From positions 1-6,811 of the forward strand of contig JAGPFK010000083.1 in NCBI GenBank assembly GCA_018056585.1: DNA of 6,811 bases, given 5' to 3'. This DNA comes from Clostridia bacterium. Lineage in GTDB: Bacteria; Bacillota; Clostridia; Saccharofermentanales; UBA5734. The translations under genes were made by a program, and so were the position numbers. The notes below the pieces were generated by a model. The model was not told the DNA's origin and did not search any database. It saw nothing but the letters and a program-made list of their open reading frames with translations. Each line of letters starts with the position of its first letter. Position 1 is the stretch's first letter. Below are positions 1 through 6,780 of this stretch, one piece after another.

Positions 1-2483
1 GGCAAACAGCTTACCAGATCCTGGCATCGAACATGAAGGGCCAGGTGCTTTGGAACAGCGGCCGGATCCAATCAGCACAGATGACAAAAATACCCTATCC
101 TGGAGACTGTCAGTCACGAGAAAGAGTCATCTGGAAAGTCAAACTCTGGGATGAAGAAGGTCGGGAAGGAAGCTGGTCCGACGAAGCGTTCTTTGAAATG
201 GGGCTTTTATCAAATGAAGATTGGAAGGCAAAATGGATCACCGGAGATTATACGCCGCGTAAAAAACATCGTTATCCGGTTGATTGCTTCAGAAAAAATT
301 ATCAAATAGAAAAAGAACTGGAAAAGGCACGGCTTTTTATCACGGCTTGCGGGCTTTATGAAGCGCAGATAAATGGCCAACGAGTGGGCCAGTTCGTTCT
401 TGCACCCGGCATCACGGATTACCGGAAACGCATTCAATATCAAACATATGACGTATCAGAGCAAATCAGGCAAGGAGATAACACCCTGGCGATTCAGGTC
501 GCAGACGGTTGGTATAGAGGAAGCGTGGGCGCGTGGGGAAGAACCAACCAATACGGATCACAGACCAAACTGCTGGCTCAGTTAGAACTGACCTATAGAG
601 ACGGGACCAGAGAGATGATATGCAGTGATGGCAGTTGGGAATGGTCAAATGACGGGCCTATTTTGTTTGCCGATCAAAAAGATGGTGAAAAAATTGACGC
701 AAACAGAAAGCCTTCGTATAGGTGGAAAGCCAGAGAAACGACGCATGCCGGCATTCTGAGTGCTTCTAACAATGTAGCCGTCGTTGAAAAGGAACGATTC
801 TCTCCCCAGACTGTTTTTTCTTATGGGAATAAGACATTGCTGAACTTCGGGCAAAATCTGGCCGGTATCATTGAATTTATAGTGACCGCCAAAAAGGGGC
901 AAAAATTGACCTTGCGTTTGGGCGAAATGACAGATAACAACGGCGAGCTTACCCTGAAAAATATCCAGTGCCGCAATTGGAAAAAAGCAACACCGCTGCA
1001 AACGGTTGAATATATCTGTCACGAAGGTGAAAACCACTACAAAACAAAATTCGCAATTTTTGGATTTCAATTTGTTGAAATAGAGACGGATGTTGAAATT
1101 GACCCTCAAAATTTCACGGCCATTGCTATTTACTCGGATATGGAACAAACTGGTTTTTTCAGCTGTTCTGACCCCCTTTTGAACAAATTTTATGAAAACA
1201 CCGTCTGGTCAGCTAAAAGCAATTCGGCAGACCTCCCCACAGACTGTCCGACCCGGGAACGACACGGGTGGGCTGGTGATGCACAAGTCTTTTTTGAAAC
1301 GGCTGCTTACTTGTTTGATTACGCAACATTTTCCAAAAAATATGTACAAGATCTTTACGACTGGCAGCGCAAGGATGGATGCTTGCCGCAGATAGCGCCG
1401 CCTGGCGGCGTGGACTTTTATATGAACGGTCTCAATGGATCGGTGGGCTGGGCGGATGCCGGTGTCCTGATTCCCTATCGTTGGTGGAAGCAGTATGGCG
1501 ACGACATGATCTTACAACAATATTATGACGGCATGGCTCGCTATGCCAGGTTTATGATGAATCGCTGCGGGAAACGGCAACTGATAGCCAAGCCCTTGAA
1601 ATTAAAAGGGGAGACGAAAAAATATGCTGTAAACTGCGGTCAATCTTATGGAGAATGGGCTGAGCCGGCGGATGTTTTTCCTAATAAATGGACTCAAATG
1701 GTGTTCCCTCATCCGGAAGAATCGACGGCATACACTTGTTATGTGATGACCTGCATGGAAGAGATCGCACAGACGCTTGGCAAAACGGAAGATGCAAAAC
1801 TCTACCGCCGATATGCAGAAGGCACGCGAAAGGCCTACCAAGCGATACGTCAGCTGCCTGAATTTTCGCTGGATACCGATCGTCAAGCCCGCCTTGTCCG
1901 ACCATTGGCTTTTGGGCTGTTGGATAAAGAACAGACCGAATTCGCAAAAAAACGTCTTTTGACGGCTATGGCGCATTATGATTGGCGTGTGGGAACAGGT
2001 TTTTTGTCCACTCCTTTTATATTAGGCGTACTATCGGAAATAAGCATTCAATATGCTTACCGCTTGCTGGAAAATGAAAAAATGCCCGGTTGGTTGTTTA
2101 TGCCCAAAAACGGCGCAACGACTGTATGGGAACACTGGGAAGGGCCGATAGATCCCCGAAAACCAGATGGAACTGGTGTGGGTTCGCTGAACCATGACGC
2201 CAAAGGCTCCTGTGTGGCCTGGCTTTTTAGAACCATGTGCGGTATACGCGTAGCTGGAGAAAACCATTTTGAAATTGCGCCGCGGCCAGGTGGTCGTTTT
2301 TCGTATGCACGGGCAGAGTACAACAGTGTTTACGGGAAAGTGCTGAGTCAATGGGAACGCGTCAAAAATAAAATAATATTCACAATTCATGTGCCCCCGA
2401 ACACAACGGCTGAAATCAGGCTTCCGGGAGATTCCTTAGCAATCATGGAATCTGGCGAGTATGTTTTTGAAAAACAAGTATGA
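1..2483 (+). CDS. GH78 alpha-L-rhamnosidase, 5' end cut off by window edge
   Basis: This enzyme hydrolyses terminal alpha-L-rhamnose from glycosides by an inverting mechanism. The frame is open to the left edge: the codons from position 3 read QTAYQILASN before the ATG at 33, and QTAYQI is typical of the N-terminal beta-sandwich of GH78 proteins. The ATG at 33 also lacks a Shine-Dalgarno, so the true start lies upstream. Counting from that ATG, an Fn3-like strand region covers about 1-58, Bac_rhamnosid_N about 75-245 (with DGEKIDANR), a concanavalin-like domain about 255-365 (GQNLAG), the six-hairpin (alpha/alpha)6 catalytic domain about 370-715, and a C-terminal beta domain about 717-805. 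D404, E409 and D416 in DCPTRERHGWAGDAQ have the same spacing as the catalytic Asp567/Glu572/Asp579 of Bacillus RhaB (recalled). E700 in TTVWEHW matches its general base Glu841. All catalytic positions are present, so the enzyme is probably active. Secretion cannot be judged. It is probably cotranscribed with the symporter 31 bases downstream. Family is near certain; the natural substrate is not known. Confidence 0.95.
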   Translation, partial: QTAYQILASNMKGQVLWNSGRIQSAQMTKIPYPGDCQSRERVIWKVKLWDEEGREGSWSDEAFFEMGLLSNEDWKAKWITGDYTPRKKHRYPVDCFRKNYQIEKELEKARLFITACGLYEAQINGQRVGQFVLAPGITDYRKRIQYQTYDVSEQIRQGDNTLAIQVADGWYRGSVGAWGRTNQYGSQTKLLAQLELTYRDGTREMICSDGSWEWSNDGPILFADQKDGEKIDANRKPSYRWKARETTHAGILSASNNVAVVEKERFSPQTVFSYGNKTLLNFGQNLAGIIEFIVTAKKGQKLTLRLGEMTDNNGELTLKNIQCRNWKKATPLQTVEYICHEGENHYKTKFAIFGFQFVEIETDVEIDPQNFTAIAIYSDMEQTGFFSCSDPLLNKFYENTVWSAKSNSADLPTDCPTRERHGWAGDAQVFFETAAYLFDYATFSKKYVQDLYDWQRKDGCLPQIAPPGGVDFYMNGLNGSVGWADAGVLIPYRWWKQYGDDMILQQYYDGMARYARFMMNRCGKRQLIAKPLKLKGETKKYAVNCGQSYGEWAEPADVFPNKWTQMVFPHPEESTAYTCYVMTCMEEIAQTLGKTEDAKLYRRYAEGTRKAYQAIRQLPEFSLDTDRQARLVRPLAFGLLDKEQTEFAKKRLLTAMAHYDWRVGTGFLSTPFILGVLSEISIQYAYRLLENEKMPGWLFMPKNGATTVWEHWEGPIDPRKPDGTGVGSLNHDAKGSCVAWLFRTMCGIRVAGENHFEIAPRPGGRFSYARAEYNSVYGKVLSQWERVKNKIIFTIHVPPNTTAEIRLPGDSLAIMESGEYVFEKQV

Positions 2484-2505
2484 ATCCTAAATACGATGAA
2501 TTGAG

Positions 2506-2514
2506 AAGAGGAAG
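2506..2514 (+). promoter_or_regulatory. Ribosome binding site of the GPH symporter gene
   Basis: The purine run AAGAGGAAG directly precedes the start region. Its AGAGG core ends at 2511, which leaves 3 bases to the ATG at 2515 and 9 bases to the in-frame ATG at 2521. The second spacing is closer to normal, so translation may begin at 2521 and give a protein two residues shorter. Confidence 0.6.
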
Positions 2515-3939
2515 ATGGCTATGAAAGGAAATGAAAAGAAACCGTACCCATTAAACGCCAAGAATATGTTTGGTCTGTCCACCATGCGATGGACGGTGAT
2601 CGCCGGCAGTTCATTGATGACTTCGGCCTTTATGCTATATCTGACTGATTATGCCGGACTGGCCAATGCGGCCGGTGTGGCAACAGTCCTTCTTTTGTTT
2701 GGCAGGATTCTGGATGCGGTCGATGATCCGCTGCAAGGCTACATCATGGACAACGCAAAGAAGACCCGCATCGGCAAGTTCAAGCCTTTCATGCTGGGCG
2801 GTATTGTTCTGACCGCCTTATCCCTCATCATGTTGTTCAACATGCCTGAGAACATATCCGAATGGCTCAAAATTGCCTACTTATTTGTGGGGTATATTCT
2901 GTATGAGATTGGTTTCTCCTTTCAACCGGACACGGCTATTAAAATCAGCATGACGGATGATCCGAATATCCGAGAAAAACTTTTGATCACACCTCGCGTG
3001 GTTGAACAGTTCGTCGCGATCCCCTTTTCTTTTTTCATTTCGGCCGCATTGGCTGTCAGCAATCTGTTTGACAATAATTATCGCAAAGGATTCGGAGTCA
3101 CGGCAATCCTTTATGTTTTACCGATTGCGGTCATCGCCTTCATTGGTGCTTGCCTGGTTCAAGAGGGACCCTATGTTACGGAAAATCCACAACGTCTGAA
3201 AATAAAAGATGTCTTGATGATGTTGAAAAACAATAAACCCCTTTGGATCAGCCAGCTTGCCGGATTTATAGGAGGCTGTGTTTTTACTTTCGTGATCGCG
3301 GCTGTTACTTATTACATCAAGTGGGCTTATGGGCCCGAAAATTTCGGCATGAATTCAGCAATATGGGGTGCCGTGATTTTATTGGGGATCGTCCTTGGCA
3401 CCTTATTTGCTTCGCCGATCCTGAAAAGAACCATTCCGGTCGAGGCTTCAATCATTTGCAATATAGGACAGGTCGTTCCTTTGGCTGTCATCTTCGTTTT
3501 GCATTTGATCGGCGGTCCCGTCAACCGGATCTTATTTTTTGGCCTTCTGTTTGTTTCAATGATTTTTTCCGGTATGAGCTACATACCCGGTTCATTGATC
3601 AATATGGAGTGCATGGATTACGTCAGATGGCAGCAGAAGACCGGTATGGAAGCCATCGTTCAGGCAATCGGAAACTTTATCACCAAAGCGCAAACGGCTC
3701 TTGCGGGTCTTGCTACAGGAGCCGTGTTGGTTATAATCAACTATGATGCGTCGCTTTATGAATCCGAAGCATTTATCGAAGCAGGCGGCACCATTCCGCC
3801 CTCCTTGCTGACAGGCTTGACTTTTGTTTTTTGTGCTATTCCTGTCTTTTTAGGTCTGACCGCCGCTCTGATCCTAAAAGCTTATCCAATCAAAGGAGCA
3901 TTGCGGGATCAAATGTATCGTGAATTACATGTACGATGA
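2515..3939 (+). CDS. GPH-family (MelB-like) cation:glycoside symporter, major facilitator fold
   Basis: This is an inner-membrane secondary transporter of the glycoside-pentoside-hexuronide:cation symporter family. At 474 residues it has the usual length and about twelve hydrophobic segments (roughly 28-44, 50-72, 91-108, 116-137, 164-183, 195-215, 245-267, 280-301, 312-333, 338-358, 390-412 and 430-456). The family signature DAVDDPLQGYIMDN followed by RIGKFKPF lies at about 67-92. D67 and D71 align with the cation-site Asp55/Asp59 of MelB, R161 with Arg149, and K391 with Lys377. MelB's sugar-binding Asp19 has no acidic counterpart here, and Asp124 does not align exactly with D139, so the substrate is probably not melibiose (alignment done by hand from recalled MelB sequence). 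The start may be 2515 or 2521. It lies 31 bases after the rhamnosidase with no terminator between them, so a shared transcript is likely. From context it probably imports a rhamnosylated glycoside or a product of the rhamnosidase. Other sugars or uronides remain possible. Confidence 0.92.
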   Translation: MAMKGNEKKPYPLNAKNMFGLSTMRWTVIAGSSLMTSAFMLYLTDYAGLANAAGVATVLLLFGRILDAVDDPLQGYIMDNAKKTRIGKFKPFMLGGIVLTALSLIMLFNMPENISEWLKIAYLFVGYILYEIGFSFQPDTAIKISMTDDPNIREKLLITPRVVEQFVAIPFSFFISAALAVSNLFDNNYRKGFGVTAILYVLPIAVIAFIGACLVQEGPYVTENPQRLKIKDVLMMLKNNKPLWISQLAGFIGGCVFTFVIAAVTYYIKWAYGPENFGMNSAIWGAVILLGIVLGTLFASPILKRTIPVEASIICNIGQVVPLAVIFVLHLIGGPVNRILFFGLLFVSMIFSGMSYIPGSLINMECMDYVRWQQKTGMEAIVQAIGNFITKAQTALAGLATGAVLVIINYDASLYESEAFIEAGGTIPPSLLTGLTFVFCAIPVFLGLTAALILKAYPIKGALRDQMYRELHVR

Positions 3940-4009
3940 AATGCAAAAAGATGGCCGATCGTTCGCATGACCGTGCTCTCAAACTGAAGAAAGTAAAACG
4001 GCTGTGATC

Positions 4010-4037
4010 CTGCCTGATGAGATGACCACACAGGCAG
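4010..4037. repeat. Short inverted repeat upstream of GH3
   Basis: CTGCCTG at 4010-4016 is matched by CAGGCAG at 4031-4037 around a 14-base loop. It could form a weak hairpin or be an operator half-site pair. No run of T follows, so it is not an intrinsic terminator. A repeat this short can arise by chance. Confidence 0.3.
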
Positions 4038-4072
4038 TAGCAAAACATCACTTATATCGCTGAAAAACAGAC

Positions 4073-4078
4073 AGGAGA
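4073..4078 (+). promoter_or_regulatory. Ribosome binding site of the GH3 gene
   Basis: AGGAGA at 4073-4078 gives an AGGAG core ending 7 bases before the ATG at 4085, which is an optimal spacing. It fixes the GH3 start with good confidence. Confidence 0.85.
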
Positions 4079-4084
4079 ATATCC

Positions 4085-6427
4085 ATGAGCAAGACTAAAA
4101 CGGAGCAAATGAAACTGAAAGAAAAAATCGCCTTATGCTCCGGTTCTGATTTCTGGCACACCAAGGCGATGCTGCAGCATGGCCTTCCCGCCATGATGAT
4201 GTGCGACGGTCCTCACGGCCTACGCAAGCAGGAGGACGCCACAGATAGGCTGGGCGTGAATCAGTCGGTTCCAGCTACCTGTTTCCCCGCGGCAGTGTCT
4301 ACCGCTTGCAGCTTTGACGAAGATCTGATAAGCGAGATCGGACAGGCAATTGCAGAGGAGGCCGCTGCAAACGGTGTAGGGCTTCTGCTGGGGCCTTCTG
4401 CGAATATCAAACGCAACCCTCTGTGCGGGCGCAACTTTGAGTACATTTCTGAAGATCCGCATCTAAGCGGCAAACTGGCAGCGGCTTACATCCGTGGTGC
4501 GGAGTCTACCGGCGTCTGCACCAGTCTCAAGCACTTTGCCTTCAACTCTCAAGAGTACAAGCGTTTTTCCTCGGACAGTGTTCTTGACGAGCGCACCGCG
4601 AGGGAGTTGTATCTGGCTGGGTTTGAAATGGCGGTCAAAAAAGGTCATCCATCAACAGTCATGTGCGCCTACAACAAATTCAACGGCGAGCACTGCTCGG
4701 ACAGCAGGCTGCTTCTGACGGACATCCTGCGCACGGAGTGGGGCTTCGACGGCGCTGTTGTGACTGACTGGGGCGCCATGAACGACCGTATTCGTGCCTT
4801 CCAGGCAGGCTGCGACCTGTCCATGCCTGGCGGTTCCGCCTACATGGAAGCGGAAGCGATGCAGGCGGTGGCAAACGGAATTCTTGACGCTGCGGATGTT
4901 GATCGCTCCGCACAGCGGGTGTGTCGTCTAGTAGAAAAGGGAATCAAAGCCATCGAGAACGCCCGCCCTGCCGATATGGCGGCCCACTACCAGCTGGCAA
5001 GAAAAGCTGCAACGGAGAGTGCCGTGCTGCTGAAAAACGATGATGGCATTTTGCCTGCCTTTGAGCTGGAGGCAGCTTTCATAGGTCATATGGCAAAGGA
5101 GCTTCACTATCAGGGTGCGGGCAGCAGCTATGTCAATCCCTGGAAATTGACAAACGCCACCGAAGCCTGTCCGGAAATTCCCTTCGCGGAAGGCTGCAAT
5201 GCAGACGGCGAGACTGACGAGGCGTTGTTGCATGAAGCGGCTGAAACAGCGAGAAAGGCTAAAGTTGCGATCGTCTTTGCCGGTTTAACAGACAAGTATG
5301 AATCCGAAGGCTTCGACCGGGAAAGCATGTCTATGCCGGACGGGTACAACCGCCTCATCGAAACGGTGGCTGCAGTAAATCCAAACACGGTCGTGGTGCT
5401 GCTCTGCGGCAGCGTGGTGGAGCTTCCCTGGGCGGATAAGGTGAAGGCAATCCTATATATGGGCCTGCCCGGTGAGGCGGGCGGAGACGCCATTGCTGAT
5501 CTGCTCTTTGGCAGGGCCATCCCCTGTGGCAAGCTGGCGGAAAGCTGGCCTTACCGCTATGAAGACTGTGTCAGTGCTTCCTATTATGCCCATGGGAAAA
5601 AAGACGCTCACTATCGTGAAGGACTGTATGTTGGTTACCGCTACTATGCTTCTGCGGGTGTACCTGTGCGCTATCCCTTCGGCCATGGTCTGTCCTATAC
5701 ACACTTTATCTACTCAAATCTGAAGATCGATGGTGATACCGTGACTTGTAAAGTGACCAATGCAGGAAATGTGACGGCGAAAGAGGTTGCACAGCTATAT
5801 ATTCAGCCTCCGAAAGGTCCGTTTTACCGGCCGGTGCGGGAATTGAAAAGCTTTCGAAAGATCGAGCTGGCTCCAGGCGAGAGCCGGTCTGTTTCTTTTG
5901 AACTGGACGACCGCAGTTTCGCCGTTTGGAACAGCGCCTGGATCATTCCAGGCGGTAGTTATACAATCCTTGTGGGCAGCAGCAGTGAGGATCTGCCTTT
6001 GAGCGGAGAAATCATGAAGCCGGAGAATCAGCTGGAAACGCCGGATGTTCCCTCTTGGTACTTTACCCTCGAAGGAACGCCCTCCCATGCTGATTTTGAA
6101 ATGCTGGCAGGCCATTCTGTCATCGAAAAGCCTCTGAAAAAAGGTGAATTCACGATGAATAACACCGTCATGGAGATGAAGGACTACTCTCTCGTCATGA
6201 AGATTATGTTCAAGGCTATGGAATACACCATCGCCAAGGGATTAGATGGTAAAAAGAGCTACTCCGACCCCACCTTTCGCATGATGATGAACTCCGCCGC
6301 GGATGCCTCCTTAAGCAGCATAAAAATCAACGGCGGCATGAAAAACTATGTGCTGGAAGGCATGCTGGAGATGGCAAATGGCCGGTTTTTTAAGGGAATC
6401 TGCACAATGTTTAAAAGAGCAAAATAG
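4085..6427 (+). CDS. GH3 family beta-glucosidase-type glycoside hydrolase
   Basis: This is a retaining glycoside hydrolase of family 3, most likely releasing beta-linked glucose from aryl or oligosaccharide glucosides. The GH3 N-terminal barrel covers about 20-260, with D41 in CDGPHGLR, R116/E119 in GRNFEY, K149-H150 in KHFAFN, and nucleophile D228 in VVTDWGA. The alpha/beta sandwich covers about 305-540, with the probable acid/base E408 in the ESEGFDR loop (E406 is the alternative) and the closing motif FGHGLSYT. An Fn3-like domain covers about 552-640, with TNAGNVTAKEVAQLY. The last 90 or so residues form a Met-rich, probably helical extension of a kind seen on Firmicute GH3 proteins. There is no signal peptide, so the enzyme should be cytoplasmic. 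Length (780) is normal for the family. Its GC content is clearly higher than that of the two genes before it. With GH78 and the symporter it could finish the breakdown of rhamnosyl-glucosides. Xylosidase or other GH3 specificities cannot be excluded from sequence alone. Confidence 0.95.
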   Translation: MSKTKTEQMKLKEKIALCSGSDFWHTKAMLQHGLPAMMMCDGPHGLRKQEDATDRLGVNQSVPATCFPAAVSTACSFDEDLISEIGQAIAEEAAANGVGLLLGPSANIKRNPLCGRNFEYISEDPHLSGKLAAAYIRGAESTGVCTSLKHFAFNSQEYKRFSSDSVLDERTARELYLAGFEMAVKKGHPSTVMCAYNKFNGEHCSDSRLLLTDILRTEWGFDGAVVTDWGAMNDRIRAFQAGCDLSMPGGSAYMEAEAMQAVANGILDAADVDRSAQRVCRLVEKGIKAIENARPADMAAHYQLARKAATESAVLLKNDDGILPAFELEAAFIGHMAKELHYQGAGSSYVNPWKLTNATEACPEIPFAEGCNADGETDEALLHEAAETARKAKVAIVFAGLTDKYESEGFDRESMSMPDGYNRLIETVAAVNPNTVVVLLCGSVVELPWADKVKAILYMGLPGEAGGDAIADLLFGRAIPCGKLAESWPYRYEDCVSASYYAHGKKDAHYREGLYVGYRYYASAGVPVRYPFGHGLSYTHFIYSNLKIDGDTVTCKVTNAGNVTAKEVAQLYIQPPKGPFYRPVRELKSFRKIELAPGESRSVSFELDDRSFAVWNSAWIIPGGSYTILVGSSSEDLPLSGEIMKPENQLETPDVPSWYFTLEGTPSHADFEMLAGHSVIEKPLKKGEFTMNNTVMEMKDYSLVMKIMFKAMEYTIAKGLDGKKSYSDPTFRMMMNSAADASLSSIKINGGMKNYVLEGMLEMANGRFFKGICTMFKRAK

Positions 6428-6498
6428 GGTGAGTTGTAAAGCAAAGTGAAACAAAAGGTTCCAACCTCATGCTGTATCCTTAATCGTAGAAACATCCG
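6428..6498 (+). other. Spacer between GH3 and transposase remnant
   Basis: I see no T-tract terminator after GH3 and no recognisable insertion-sequence end. AGGTT and AACCT flank a two-base centre at about 6459-6470, too tight to form a hairpin. An ATG at 6446 is in frame with the transposase fragment but has no Shine-Dalgarno. Confidence 0.45.
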
Positions 6499-6505
6499 AA
6501 GGAGG
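6499..6505 (+). promoter_or_regulatory. Strong ribosome binding site of the transposase remnant
   Basis: AAGGAGG is a full match to the anti-Shine-Dalgarno and ends 6 bases before the GTG at 6512. It places the start at that GTG rather than at the upstream in-frame ATG at 6446. Confidence 0.8.
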
Positions 6506-6511
6506 ATCAGA

Positions 6512-6780
6512 GTGGGACACAAGAATCAGACCAAGAAACGAGAGACTGGATCGCATCTGAGCGATATGGATCGTCAAAAGCTGGAATGGCTCATCAGGGA
6601 TGACGACAAAAGTTATTGGCAGAATCGTTGGGCGTGAGCCGCTCAAAGATCAGCAGAGAGCTGAGGCGAGGAACGGTCAAGCAGGACACCGGCCGATCGG
6701 ATACAGGTGTTGCACTTCAGCTTGCAATTCGGGGGAAAAAGTATGAAGGCTGTCTTGCTTTTCTGATCATCATATGTTAA
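6512..6780 (+). pseudogene. IS30-family transposase N-terminus, frameshifted and degenerate
   Basis: From the GTG at 6512 the frame reads GHKNQTKKRETGSHLSD, then DRQKLEWLI, the first helix of the HTH_38-type domain at the start of IS30 transposases. This frame then runs through DDDKSYWQNRWA to a stop at 6635-6637. The rest of the domain appears in the -1 frame from 6610: KLLAESLGVSRSKISRELRR followed by GTVKQ to 6684, a good match to the IS30 recognition helix pattern (G-S-x-I-S-R-E-x-x-R-G-T-V). After 6684 I no longer recognise the family, although the second frame stays open to TAA at 6778-6780. A complete IS30 transposase is usually about 300-400 residues; neither frame comes near that and no DDE residues are visible here. 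The break sits at a run of four A (6608-6611) and fits loss of one A. It may be a decayed gene, a sequencing error or, less likely, a programmed -1 shift. Sequence past the window edge could hold more of the element. Family assignment is from motif recognition only. Confidence 0.7.

Larger units (their letters stand above)
3940..4084 (+). other. Intergenic spacer between symporter and GH3 genes
   Basis: These 145 bases hold a 7-base inverted repeat (4010-4037) and the Shine-Dalgarno of the GH3 gene. I see no T-tract terminator and no well-spaced -35/-10 pair. TTATAT at 4052-4057 resembles a -10 box, but nothing like a -35 box sits 16-18 bases before it. GH3 may therefore be read through from the upstream genes, or a non-canonical promoter may be present. 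A 23-codon open frame (3936-4007) overlaps the symporter stop and is discussed under findings. Confidence 0.6.

Noticed and set aside
645..1148. 167-codon open frame on the - strand inside the rhamnosidase gene
   Set aside because: It lies wholly within a clear GH78 coding region, has no recognisable domain, and its composition is that of an antisense shadow.
3243..3746. 167-codon open frame on the + strand inside the symporter gene
   Set aside because: It overlaps transmembrane segments of the symporter in another frame, and its His/Arg/Cys-rich translation resembles no known protein.
4010..4050. Rho-independent terminator after the symporter
   Set aside because: The hairpin has a 7-base stem and a 14-base loop, and no T-tract follows.
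3971..4063. Open stretch in the GH3 frame upstream of its start as an N-terminal extension or separate gene
   Set aside because: It is closed by TGA at 4061-4063 before the GH3 ATG and has no start codon with a ribosome binding site.
5128..5532. 134-codon open frame on the - strand inside GH3
   Set aside because: It is antisense to the conserved GH3 sandwich domain and shows no motif or ribosome binding site.
6446..6511. ATG at 6446 as the start of the last gene
   Set aside because: There is no Shine-Dalgarno before it, while a GTG in the same frame at 6512 has AAGGAGG at ideal spacing and begins the family-like sequence.
3953..6699. GGCCGATCG present at both 3953-3961 and 6691-6699, flanking GH3, as a possible target-site or attachment-site duplication
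   Set aside because: Only nine bases match and the flanks differ. Dozens of repeated 9-mers are expected by chance in a window of this size.
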